In this document: positions 25,391 to 32,866 of the stretch, one piece after another
Layout of the letters: the number at the start of each line of letters is the position of its first letter
Numbering within the stretch: the first letter of the stretch is position 1
Source: Bradyrhizobium oropedii
GTDB lineage: Bacteria; Pseudomonadota; Alphaproteobacteria; Rhizobiales; Xanthobacteraceae
DNA: 36,459 nt
Assembly: GCF_020889685.1 (NCBI RefSeq)
Contig: NZ_JACMYO010000073.1
Location: 1 to 36,459, forward strand
Direction: 5' to 3'
The notes under the pieces: generated by a model
What the model saw: the letters and a program-made list of their open reading frames with translations, nothing else
What the model was told of the DNA's origin: nothing
The model's database searches: none
Made by a program: the position numbers and the translations under genes

Positions 25391-25693
25391 CGGGCGGCTC
25401 CCATTTCTGTTTGTTTGGTTCCGTCATTGCGCGCGGCAAAAGCGGAGAGGCAATCCACCTGTCGATGGATTGCCTGGCGATGTCAAGCCGCCCGGACGCC
25501 TAGTTGCCCAAGCAACGGCTGAAGGCTGCGACGGCTGTTCCACGTCATCCTGAGGTGCGAGCGGAGCGAGCCTCGAAGGGTGCCGTGGCCGGAGTGGGGC
25601 CGTCAATCCTTCGAGACGCCGCTTCGCGGCTCCTCCAGCGACAAAGGCAAAGCCTTTGCGCGGGGATGACGGGATGATATTTCGCGATGGCGG
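25391..25693. repeat. Gap between two minus-strand genes, filled by two repeat copies
   Basis: The 303-base gap holds a degenerate CATTGCG...GCAATCC element (25421-25487, with GGCAATCCACC and GGATTGCC arms). It also holds a diverged GTCATCCTGAGG element (25544-25672) with GCCTCGAAGGGTG facing CCTTCGAGACGCC and an extra AAGGCAAAGCCTTTGCG hairpin. No gene is seen. Confidence 0.75.
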
Positions 25694-26581
25694 CTAATTG
25701 GCCTTCTGCAGCGCGGCGCTCTGTTTGGCGAGCTGTTTGTCGAAATCCTGCTCGAGCCCGGCCACATAGGCGGCGTTCTCGCCGGGCTTGACGAACGGGT
25801 TCGGCGCGCCGTCCTTCATCTCGGCGCGCTTGGCCTGCATGTCGTAGACCTCCGGATGCGGCCCGAGCAGCACGTCGACCTTCATCGCCTTGACCTTGGC
25901 GAAGGTCGCCCGGTAGTCGTCGACGATGCCGGCATACGTCGGACGGCCGACCAGCCGGTTCAGCGCCACCGTTCCGCTGCAGAAGAACAGCACGTTACGC
26001 GTCTGGCTGCCGTCCTTGACCGTCATCTCCCAGCTGGTGCAGCCGGGCGAATGGCCGGGCGTCGTGTGCGCGGTCAGCGTCACGTCGCCGAGCGTGACCT
26101 TGTCGCCTTCCTTGACGGTGCGGTCGACCTTCACAGGCGTAAAGGCAAGATCGGCGTTGCTCTCGTCGCCCGGATAGTAGCCGCCCTCGAGCAGGGGCTT
26201 GTCGCGCTCGCCGGCGATCATCTGCGCGCCGGTCTCCTTTTTGATCTCGGCAAAGCCGCCGGTGTGGTCGAGATGGGCGTGGGTGTTGAGGATGATCTTG
26301 ATGTCGGCTTCCTTGAAGCCCAGCTTGGCGATGTTGTCCTTGATCATGCCGGTCGACTGCTGCATCGCCGTGTCCATCAGGATCAGCCCTTGCGACGTCT
26401 TGATGATGTAGACCGCGATCCCGTCCGTGCCGACATAGTAGATATTGTCGACCAGATCGAACGGTTCGAACGGCGCGGTCCATTTCTTCATGACGACGGC
26501 CATGAAATCCTTCAGCGTCTGTGCTTGCGCACCGGTTGCGATCAGCGCGAGCGCGCACAGCGCGGCTGCGATCGTCCTCAT
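25694..26581 (-). CDS. Subclass B3 metallo-beta-lactamase family protein (BJP-1-like)
   Basis: A 295-residue protein with a signal peptide (residues 1-20, ending GAQA). The zinc motif THAHLDH (His101, His103, Asp105, His106) is followed by the third His in HTTPGHSPGCTSW and the last in LLGPHPEVYDM. This pattern fits subclass B3, and as I recall the B. japonicum BJP-1 sequence, it matches very closely throughout (IYYVGTDGIAVYIIKTSQGL, VALNRLVGRPTYAGIVDDYR). It is thus probably periplasmic with two zinc ions and able to open beta-lactams, but the natural role could differ. GGGAGG precedes the ATG at 26581. It is 128 bases beyond the tautomerase and may be read from its own promoter. Confidence 0.92.
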   Translation of the reverse strand: MRTIAAALCALALIATGAQAQTLKDFMAVVMKKWTAPFEPFDLVDNIYYVGTDGIAVYIIKTSQGLILMDTAMQQSTGMIKDNIAKLGFKEADIKIILNTHAHLDHTGGFAEIKKETGAQMIAGERDKPLLEGGYYPGDESNADLAFTPVKVDRTVKEGDKVTLGDVTLTAHTTPGHSPGCTSWEMTVKDGSQTRNVLFFCSGTVALNRLVGRPTYAGIVDDYRATFAKVKAMKVDVLLGPHPEVYDMQAKRAEMKDGAPNPFVKPGENAAYVAGLEQDFDKQLAKQSAALQKAN

Positions 26582-26709
26582 GGTTGCCTCCCTGCTTGTT
26601 GTTGTTCGTGCACGGGCCGCACTATGCGTGCTGGCAATGCTGGCCGCAAGCGGCGGAAGGCGAGCCGCCGGGCAGGCGGCCGTCCGTCCGGCGCATTCCT
26701 GTTCTGCGT

Positions 26710-27093
26710 TCAGCTCGCGTATTGCGCGATGCCGTGGCCGAACGACCAGTTCTCCTTGACGACCTCGACGAGGTTGATCACGACATCATCGGGCCGTCCC
26801 TGCAACTGGCTCTGATAGTCGTCCACGATCCGCTTGTAGAACGCCTTCTTCATCTCGACCGTGCGCCCGGCGTTCATGGTGATCTGGATGAAGATGAGAT
26901 CGTCGCTATAGGTGTTGCCAAGATAGTTGTCGGCGTAGTTCAGATCGCCGCGGTCATGCTCGGTGATGACCTGAAACTTGTCGTTCTCGGGCACGTTGAT
27001 GGTGTCGCGCATCGCCTTGTAGACGATCTCGCCCAGCGTCTTGCGATATTCGGCGGACTTGCCGCGCTTCAGGTCGATACGAACGAATGGCAT
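26710..27093 (-). CDS. Tautomerase family protein
   Basis: A 127-residue protein of the 4-oxalocrotonate tautomerase superfamily. The start MPFVRIDLKRGKSAEY has Pro2, which becomes the catalytic N-terminal Pro after Met removal. It is the longer form with two beta-alpha-beta units (FQVITEHDRGDL and FIQITMNAGRTVEMKK). AGGAG is at a normal distance before the ATG at 27093; the longer frame upstream is unrelated. It follows the HxlR gene on the same strand with an 83-base gap, so it may be co-transcribed. The substrate is unknown; it may isomerise an enol or dehalogenate. Confidence 0.9.
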   Translation of the reverse strand: MPFVRIDLKRGKSAEYRKTLGEIVYKAMRDTINVPENDKFQVITEHDRGDLNYADNYLGNTYSDDLIFIQITMNAGRTVEMKKAFYKRIVDDYQSQLQGRPDDVVINLVEVVKENWSFGHGIAQYAS

Positions 27094-27176
27094 GGTGGTC
27101 TCCTGTGTTGTGCGGGGCGCGCCCCGCGTGATCGAGATGCTTCGACAGTGTGACGGCGATCGGTGGCCCGAATGGA

Positions 27177-27683
27177 TCAGCGGCTCGCCTTGAAGGCGTC
27201 CCATCGTGCGTCGCGCTCTTTTTGATATTTGGCTGTCCGTTCTCCGACCATGTCTTCGCGACGGACCGGCTTGCCGCAGGATTCGCAGACAGGGCCTAGT
27301 CCGGCCGGCTTGCCACAGGTGAGGTGCGTGTAATTCATGGCGCGGCCTTCCCTGGGGGACTTGCACCAGGCCTCGCCCCAGGCGCGCAGCGCCATCAGCA
27401 CCGGAAAGAACGCCTCGCCCTTCTCGGTGAGATGATATTCGTGGCGCAGCGGACGCTTGTTGTAGATCCGCCGCGTCAGCAGCCCATCCGCCTCCAGCTT
27501 CTTCAGCCGCGCGGTGATCATTTGCGGCGTCCCCCCGGTCTGCGCCTGGATCTCCTCGAACCGATGATTTCGCGCGAACAGTTCACGCAGAACCAGTACG
27601 GTCCAGCGGTCGCCCACGACGGTTTCGGCGCGGGCGACAGGACAGAGCGTTTGGCCAGCCATGTTGTCCTTCATTTTCATCAT
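27177..27683 (-). CDS. HxlR family regulator
   Basis: A 168-residue winged-helix regulator. The HxlR domain covers about residues 10-105, with the conserved Cys in TLCPVARAETVVGDRWTVLV, then TGGTPQMITARLKKLEADGL and RHEYHLTEKGEAFF. The C-terminal tail has three more Cys (HLTCGKPAG, VCESCGKPV). This looks like a small zinc-binding knuckle, not part of the core family. HxlR proteins often sense aldehydes, quinones or hypochlorite through Cys, so an electrophile sensor is plausible. It diverges from the VOC operon, with a perfect palindrome between. GTG 27686 and ATG 27680 are also possible starts. Confidence 0.9.
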   Translation of the reverse strand: MMKMKDNMAGQTLCPVARAETVVGDRWTVLVLRELFARNHRFEEIQAQTGGTPQMITARLKKLEADGLLTRRIYNKRPLRHEYHLTEKGEAFFPVLMALRAWGEAWCKSPREGRAMNYTHLTCGKPAGLGPVCESCGKPVRREDMVGERTAKYQKERDARWDAFKASR

Positions 27684-27708
27684 CACGTTTTCTTCATCGG
27701 GCTTGTTG

Positions 27709-27723
27709 CTATGATTTTCATAG
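27709..27723. promoter_or_regulatory. Candidate HxlR operator / promoter
   Basis: CTATGA-ttt-TCATAG is a perfect 15-base palindrome in the 113-base divergent gap. It includes TATGAT at 27710-27715, a good -10 hexamer for the plus-strand operon, so a bound HxlR would cover the promoter. Binding is inferred from position. Confidence 0.6.
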
Positions 27724-27796
27724 TAATATGGCGTATCGCCACCGCGAATGCAATGGGGCCCTCCGGCCCAACCGATCAGCGCAAAGGGAGCGAGCC

Positions 27797-28405
27797 ATGA
27801 CCACGGAAAGCAAAGGCCAAGCAGCAGCGTCAGTCGATCTGAAGCTCGAGGTCGTCGTCATTCCCGTTTCGGACGTCGACCGCGCCAAGCGCTTCTACCA
27901 GGATCTCGGCTGGCGGCTTGATGCCGACTTCGTCAGGCCCGACGGCTCACGCGCGGTTCAGCTGACGCCTCCGGGTTCGCCGACCTCGATCCATCTCGGC
28001 TCGGGATTTGCGCTGCCGCGCTTCCTGATCGTGAACGACATCGAGGCGGCGCGCGCCGAGCTGATCGCGCGAGGCGCCGATGTCAGCGAGGTGTTTCACC
28101 GCGGTCCGGAAGGCCGCATCAAGGGACCGGATCCGGAGCGGCCGAGCTATGGCTCGCTCGCCACCTTCAACGATCCCGACGGCAATGTCTGGCTGCTGCA
28201 GCAGGTGACGCAGCGCCTGCCCGGGCGCGTCGACGGCAACAGCACGAATTTCTCCTCATCGGCGGATCTTGCGGCGGCGCTGCGCCGCGCAGCCATCGCC
28301 CATGGCGAGCACGAGAAGCGGACCGGCGGGCACGATGCGAACTGGCCGGATTGGTACGCCGACCACATCGTCCGCGAACAGGCCGGCAAGCCGCTGCCGA
28401 AGTGA
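27797..28405 (+). CDS. VOC (glyoxalase/dioxygenase-fold) family protein
   Basis: A 202-residue protein. The VOC domain covers about residues 15-145, from LKLEVVVIPVSDVDRAKRFY to the metal-type ending GSLATFNDPDGNVWLLQQVT. It includes GSPTSIHLGSGF and FLIVNDIEAARAEL. The extra C-terminal 50 residues have AALRRAAIAHGEHEKRTG and HDANWPDWYADHIV, which is not part of the core fold. AAGGGAG precedes the ATG at 27797. Such proteins act as isomerases, dioxygenases or drug-binding proteins. First gene of a four-gene run, with 57 bases to the next. Confidence 0.9.
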   Translation: MTTESKGQAAASVDLKLEVVVIPVSDVDRAKRFYQDLGWRLDADFVRPDGSRAVQLTPPGSPTSIHLGSGFALPRFLIVNDIEAARAELIARGADVSEVFHRGPEGRIKGPDPERPSYGSLATFNDPDGNVWLLQQVTQRLPGRVDGNSTNFSSSADLAAALRRAAIAHGEHEKRTGGHDANWPDWYADHIVREQAGKPLPK

Positions 28406-28462
28406 ACCAAGCGCGTCATTGCAGCAAATCCAACCGGCCGCCTGATGGCCAAGGAGCGATCG

Positions 28463-29113
28463 ATGTCCGAGATCATCTATCCACGCGAGCGAACCGCGCT
28501 GCTTCTTGTCGACCCCTACAATGATTTCCTGTCCGAGGGCGGCAAGGTGTTTCCGCGTATCAAGCCGATCGCCGACGAGGTCGGACTGCTCGACAACCTT
28601 CGCCAGCTCGATCGTGCGATCAGGGCCGCCGACATTCAGGTGGTCATCGTCCCGCACCGTCGCTGGGAGCCGGGTGACTATGAGGGCTGGGATCATCCCA
28701 ATCCGAGCCAGCGCCTGATCATGCAGCGTCACAGTTTCGCGCGCGGCGAATGGGGCGGGGAATGGCATCCGGATTTCGCGCCCAAGCCCGGCGATCTGGT
28801 CGCCGCGGAGCACTGGGGGCAGAGCGGCTTCGCCAACACCAATCTCGACTTCCTGCTGAAGCAGAAGGGCATCACGCATGTGATCGTGGTCGGGCTGCTG
28901 GCCAACACCTGCATCGAATCGACCGCCCGCTTCGCGATGGAGCTCGGCTACCACGTGACGCTGGTGCGCGACGCCACCGCCGCCTTCTCGCACGACATGA
29001 TGCACGCCGCGCACGAGCTGAACGGCCCGACCTACGCCCATTCCATCCTGACAACCACGGAGGCGATCGCGGCCTTGCCGGCGGCCTCCGATTCCAAGGA
29101 GACAGTCAAATGA
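28463..29113 (+). CDS. Isochorismatase-like cysteine hydrolase
   Basis: A 216-residue member of the isochorismatase/nicotinamidase family. Asp17 (LLLVDPYNDFL) and Cys150 (VGLLANTCIESTARF) are in the positions of the catalytic Asp and nucleophile, but the usual Lys is not seen: the aligned stretch is AAEHWGQSGFANTNLD, with His117 at about its place. AAGGAG is 6 bases ahead of the ATG at 28463; an ATG at 28445 is weaker. Its stop overlaps the epoxide hydrolase start by four bases (ATGA at 29110). It may hydrolyse an amide or similar bond; with the missing Lys a different reaction is possible. Confidence 0.9.
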   Translation: MSEIIYPRERTALLLVDPYNDFLSEGGKVFPRIKPIADEVGLLDNLRQLDRAIRAADIQVVIVPHRRWEPGDYEGWDHPNPSQRLIMQRHSFARGEWGGEWHPDFAPKPGDLVAAEHWGQSGFANTNLDFLLKQKGITHVIVVGLLANTCIESTARFAMELGYHVTLVRDATAAFSHDMMHAAHELNGPTYAHSILTTTEAIAALPAASDSKETVK

Positions 29114-30483
29114 CCACGACATCGGAGACACCAGTTGCAATCGCAATGAGCCAACCGACCCCGGAAGCGATCGACCACGACAGACGCAAGCTGCTCACGG
29201 GCGCGGCGCTGGGCCTTGCCGCCGCCGCTGCTGCCAGCCTGTTCCCCTCGCATCCCGCCGCGGCGGCTACCAATGATGCGATCCGTCCGTTCCGGATCGA
29301 CATCCCCGAGGAAGACCTGGTCGACCTTCGCCGCCGCCTGGCGGCGACGCGATGGTCCGACAAGGAGACCGTCAACGACGACTCCCAAGGCGTCCCGCAG
29401 GCCATGCTCCGCGATCTCGTCCGCCACTGGCAGACCGACTACGACTGGCGGAAAGTCGAGGCGCGGCTCAACGCCTTGCCGCAGTTCATCACCGAAATCG
29501 ACGGGCTGGACATCCACTTCATTCACGTTCGCTCGAAGCGCGACAACGCACTGCCGATGATCGTCACGCACGGCTGGCCCGGCTCCGTCATCGAGCAGAT
29601 GAAGATCATCGATCCCCTGACCAATCCCACCGCGCATGGCGGCAGCGCGTCGGACGCGTTCCATCTCGTGATCCCGTCGATGCCCGGCTATGGTTTCTCC
29701 GGCAAGCCGACCACGACGGGCTGGGATCCGCAGCGCATCGCGCGTGCCTGGGTCCAGTTGATGAAGCGGCTCGGCTACACGAAGTTCGTGGCGCAGGGCG
29801 GCGACTGGGGTTCGCCGGTCTCCAATGAAATGGCCAAGCTGGGTGCGCCGGAGCTGCTCGGCATCCACATCAATCTGCCCGGCGTCGTCCCGCCCGAGGT
29901 GTTCAAGGCGGTCGCGACCGGTGGCCCCGCGCCGGACAATCTGTCCGCGGAGGAGCGGCACGCGTTCGACCAGATCAAGCTTCAGTTCACGAAGCGGCGC
30001 GCTTACGCGCAGATCATGGGCACGCGCCCGCAGTCGCTCGCGGCGTTTGCGGATTCGCCGGCGGGCCTCGCCGCCTGGCTGCTCGATCACGGCGACGGCT
30101 ATGCGCAGCCGGCCTCGGCGATGCAATCGGCCGTGCTTGGACATGCCGTCAACGGCCATTCCGCCGGTGCACTGACCCGCGACGACGTGCTCGACAACAT
30201 CACGCTGTACTGGCTCACCAACAGCGCGATTTCCTCGGCCCGCCTATACTGGGAAAACAAGACCAACCTGTATCTGCCGGCCAATGTCACGATCCCCGCC
30301 GCCGTCACCGCGTTCCCCGGCGAGAGTTTTGTGGCGCCGCGGAGCTGGGCGGAAAAGGCCTATCACAAGTTGATCTACTTCCATCAGGCCGAAGCCGGCG
30401 CTCACTTCGCGGCGTGGGAGCAGCCCGACATCTTCAGCCGGGAGGTTCGCGACGCGTTCCGGCCGCTCCGCAAACTGATCTGA
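29110..30483 (+). CDS. Tat-exported epoxide hydrolase
   Basis: A 457-residue protein. A twin-arginine signal is seen (DRRKLLTGAALG then an Ala-rich run to residue 53). Residues 58-165 are the epoxide hydrolase N-terminal domain (FRIDIPEEDLVDLRRRLAAT) and the rest is the alpha/beta hydrolase. The oxyanion motif HGWPG is at 154-158, nucleophile Asp232 is in QGGDWGSP, and the base is probably the His in AEAGAHFAAWEQPD. Tat export would place it in the periplasm, which is unusual for this family. Its start overlaps the previous stop, so it is coupled to the isochorismatase-like gene. The substrate is not known. Confidence 0.93.
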   Translation: MTTTSETPVAIAMSQPTPEAIDHDRRKLLTGAALGLAAAAAASLFPSHPAAAATNDAIRPFRIDIPEEDLVDLRRRLAATRWSDKETVNDDSQGVPQAMLRDLVRHWQTDYDWRKVEARLNALPQFITEIDGLDIHFIHVRSKRDNALPMIVTHGWPGSVIEQMKIIDPLTNPTAHGGSASDAFHLVIPSMPGYGFSGKPTTTGWDPQRIARAWVQLMKRLGYTKFVAQGGDWGSPVSNEMAKLGAPELLGIHINLPGVVPPEVFKAVATGGPAPDNLSAEERHAFDQIKLQFTKRRAYAQIMGTRPQSLAAFADSPAGLAAWLLDHGDGYAQPASAMQSAVLGHAVNGHSAGALTRDDVLDNITLYWLTNSAISSARLYWENKTNLYLPANVTIPAAVTAFPGESFVAPRSWAEKAYHKLIYFHQAEAGAHFAAWEQPDIFSREVRDAFRPLRKLI

Positions 30484-30510
30484 GAATCCAACCCATAAGG
30501 AGTATCCGTC

Positions 30511-30804
30511 ATGCCGAAACTTGCACTCATCGCCACTGTCGAAGTCGCGCCGGAGAAGCGGGACCAGGTGCAGTCGCTGCTGTCGGCGCACGGCGCCCGC
30601 TCGCTCAGGGATGAACCCGGCACGCTGCATTTCGAGATCCTGGTGCCGCGCGAGGACGCCGCGAAACTCTTGATCTACGAGGTCTATCAGGACGACGCCG
30701 CGTTCGAGGCGCATCGCAATGCGCGATCGATCGCGCAGTTCCGCGAGGAGTCAGCAGGGCTCGGCGTCAAGATCAGCGCGACGCGGTGCACGCCCGCCGC
30801 GTAG
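30511..30804 (+). CDS. Antibiotic biosynthesis monooxygenase (ABM) domain protein
   Basis: A 97-residue protein of the ABM/YgiN group, small ferredoxin-like dimers that act as cofactor-free quinone monooxygenases or bind heme. The family pattern is LALIATVEVAPEKRDQVQSL, then DEPGTLHFEILVPRED and IYEVYQDDAAFEAHRN. AAGGAG is at a good distance before the ATG at 30511, and the gap to the epoxide hydrolase is 27 bases. Last gene of the HxlR-linked operon. It ends 25 bases from the convergent hisC. A YgiN-like quinone role would suit an electrophile-response operon, but this is inference. Confidence 0.9.
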   Translation: MPKLALIATVEVAPEKRDQVQSLLSAHGARSLRDEPGTLHFEILVPREDAAKLLIYEVYQDDAAFEAHRNARSIAQFREESAGLGVKISATRCTPAA

Positions 30805-30829
30805 ACCTCCGGCGGCGGCCGGAACGGGA

Positions 30830-31882
30830 TCAGACGATCTGACGCAGCAGGCTGATCAGGCGGCCGCACTCATCGTCCGTGCCGACCGTGATGCGCAGGA
30901 AATCGTCGATCCGCGGCTTCTGGAAATGCCGGACCAGGACGCCGCGCTCGCGCAGCTTCGCGGCGAGATCGGCGCCACGATGGGCGCCATGGCGGGCGAA
31001 CACAAAATTCGCCAGCGACGGCAGCACCTCGAAGCCGAGTTCGGTGAGACCGCTGGTGAGCGCTTGGCGGCTCCTGATGATGCGTTGCCGCGTCTCCTCA
31101 AACCACGCGTCGTCCTCGATCGCGGCGACGGCGCCTGCGATCGCAAAACAATCCAGCGGATAAGAGTTGAAGCTGTCCTTCACCCGCTCCAGCGCCTCGA
31201 TCAGCGGGCGCTGGCCGATCGCGAAGCCGACGCGCAGTCCCGCCAGCGCGCGCGACTTCGACAGCGTCTGGATGACCAGCAGATTGTCGTGACGCGCGAC
31301 CAGCGGCACCGAACTCTCGGCGCCGAAATCGACATAGGCCTCGTCGACCACCACCAGCCGGTCCGGTTGCTCGGTGACCAGCGCCTCGATCGCGGCGCGC
31401 GGCAGCGCGATGCCGGTCGGCGCGTTGGGATTGCACAGCAGGATGGCGCTGCCCGGCCGCCGGTAGTCGGCGAGGTCGATCCGCATCGCGGCACCGAGCG
31501 GCACCAATTCGTAGCTGATGCTGTAGAGGCGGCAGTAGACCGGGTAAAAGCTGTAGGTGATATCCGGGAACAGCAGCGGCGCGTCGTGCTTCAGCAGCGC
31601 CGGAAAGGCGTGAGCCAGCACCTCGTCCGAGCCGTTGCCGACGAATACCTCGTCCGCCGTGACGCCATAGCGCGCCGCGATTGCCTCGCGCAGGGCGGAT
31701 GCGCGCGGATCCGGATAGAGCCGCAGGCGATCCGTCGTCGCTGTGATCGCCGCCACCGCGCGCGGCGACGGCGGGTAGGGATTCTCGTTGGTATTGAGCT
31801 TGATGAGGCCATCGATCTTCGGCTGCTCGCCGGGCACGTATGGCGACAGATTGTGGACGACCGAACTCCAGAAGCGACTCAT
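30830..31882 (-). CDS. hisC: HisC-type histidinol-phosphate aminotransferase
   Basis: A 350-residue class I/II aminotransferase of HisC length. PLP sites: Lys209 in QTLSKSRALAGLRVG, Asp180 and Tyr183 in VVVDEAYVDF, Asn152 in LLCNPNAPTG. The start KLNTNENPYPPSP is the HisC signature. It converts imidazole acetol phosphate to histidinol phosphate, but alphaproteobacteria often have two copies, one of which may act on tyrosine or phenylalanine. There are no other his genes here, so this may be the second, broader-specificity copy. ATG 31882 begins the family sequence; the preceding 10 residues are probably not used. Confidence 0.93.
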   Translation of the reverse strand: MSRFWSSVVHNLSPYVPGEQPKIDGLIKLNTNENPYPPSPRAVAAITATTDRLRLYPDPRASALREAIAARYGVTADEVFVGNGSDEVLAHAFPALLKHDAPLLFPDITYSFYPVYCRLYSISYELVPLGAAMRIDLADYRRPGSAILLCNPNAPTGIALPRAAIEALVTEQPDRLVVVDEAYVDFGAESSVPLVARHDNLLVIQTLSKSRALAGLRVGFAIGQRPLIEALERVKDSFNSYPLDCFAIAGAVAAIEDDAWFEETRQRIIRSRQALTSGLTELGFEVLPSLANFVFARHGAHRGADLAAKLRERGVLVRHFQKPRIDDFLRITVGTDDECGRLISLLRQIV

Positions 31883-31985
31883 GATCTGCGATCCAGGGAT
31901 GAATGCGACCACAATACGGAATACAAGGCGCTGATGAAAGCGCCCCTTTAATCCTTAGCAGTCTGATGTGGGTCGCGCTCGCGAC

Positions 31986-32837
31986 CTACCAGGTCGCGGT
32001 ACCCTTCATGGTCGGCTGCCCCTCGGCATTCGCCGTCCACAGCTCCAGGCCGCCGTCCTTGTCGTTGGCATTGATCGAGAACTCGCTGCCCTCGAACAGC
32101 GGCTGCACGCCGCGATAGGACAGCTTCTTCGGCGGCTTGCCGCCGCGCAGCTTGGCGGCGAGCTCGACGATGAAGGAAGCCTGTAGCGGGCCGTGGAAGA
32201 TCAGCCCCGGATAGCCCTCCACCTGGGTGACGTAGTCGCGATCGTAATGGATGCGGTGGCCGTTGAAGGTCAGCGCCGAGTAACGGAACAGCAGCACCGG
32301 ATCAGAGACGTGGCTTTCGCGATGCTGCGCGACCGGCGGAGGCGGCGCCTTGGCGGGCGCGGCGGCTGGCGTGCTCGTCATCTCGCGATAGACGATGTCC
32401 TGCCGCTCGCGGACCGCCAGCCCGCGCGACGTCGTCACCTCGTGATTGACCGAGACGAAGCACAGCGTGCCGGTCGAGCCCGACTTCACGGTGACGTCGG
32501 CAATGCGCGAGGTTCGCTTGGCCTCGTCGCCGATCCGCAAGCTATCGAAGAATTCGAGCTCGCCGCCGGCCCACATCCGGCGCGGCAACGGCACCGGCGG
32601 CAGGAAGCCGCCGCGGGTCGGGTGGCCGTCCGGTCCGAGCTGCGACATCGGAAACACCGGCTGCGCCAGGCACCAATGCGTGGTCCACGGCGCGGCGTCG
32701 CCCGCCTTCGGCTCGCCGATCTCCTGGAACAGCGTCGCGCGCAGCCCCATCACCAGATACTTGGTGACGACGTCGGAGGCTTCGGTGGTCTTGCCAATCC
32801 ACTGGCGGAGATGATCGAGGTCGAGTTTATCGGTCAT
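31986..32837 (-). CDS. FAS1-like/MaoC-type dehydratase (mesaconyl-C4-CoA hydratase-like)
   Basis: A 283-residue double-hotdog hydratase. Residues 1-150 are the N-terminal hotdog and a Pro/Ala linker (about 155-170) joins it to the C-terminal one. The latter contains RYSALTFNGHRIHYDRDYV, with Asn192, His194 and His197 in the active-site position of hydratase 2 enzymes, then GLIFHGPLQASF. The length and layout fit the group of mesaconyl-C4-CoA or itaconyl-CoA hydratases, which act on short-chain CoA esters. It is the last gene of an operon with an acyl-CoA dehydrogenase and a CoA transferase, 29 bases after the latter. The exact substrate is inference. Confidence 0.88.
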   Translation of the reverse strand: MTDKLDLDHLRQWIGKTTEASDVVTKYLVMGLRATLFQEIGEPKAGDAAPWTTHWCLAQPVFPMSQLGPDGHPTRGGFLPPVPLPRRMWAGGELEFFDSLRIGDEAKRTSRIADVTVKSGSTGTLCFVSVNHEVTTSRGLAVRERQDIVYREMTSTPAAAPAKAPPPPVAQHRESHVSDPVLLFRYSALTFNGHRIHYDRDYVTQVEGYPGLIFHGPLQASFIVELAAKLRGGKPPKKLSYRGVQPLFEGSEFSINANDKDGGLELWTANAEGQPTMKGTATW

Positions 32838-32866
32838 GACTGTCTTGCCCGGGGCAGGAGGGGATT

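Noticed and set aside
29032..30159. 375-residue minus-strand frame opposite the epoxide hydrolase
   Set aside because: The opposite strand has the Tat signal, HGWPG and GGDWG motifs; this frame has none and no ribosome binding site.
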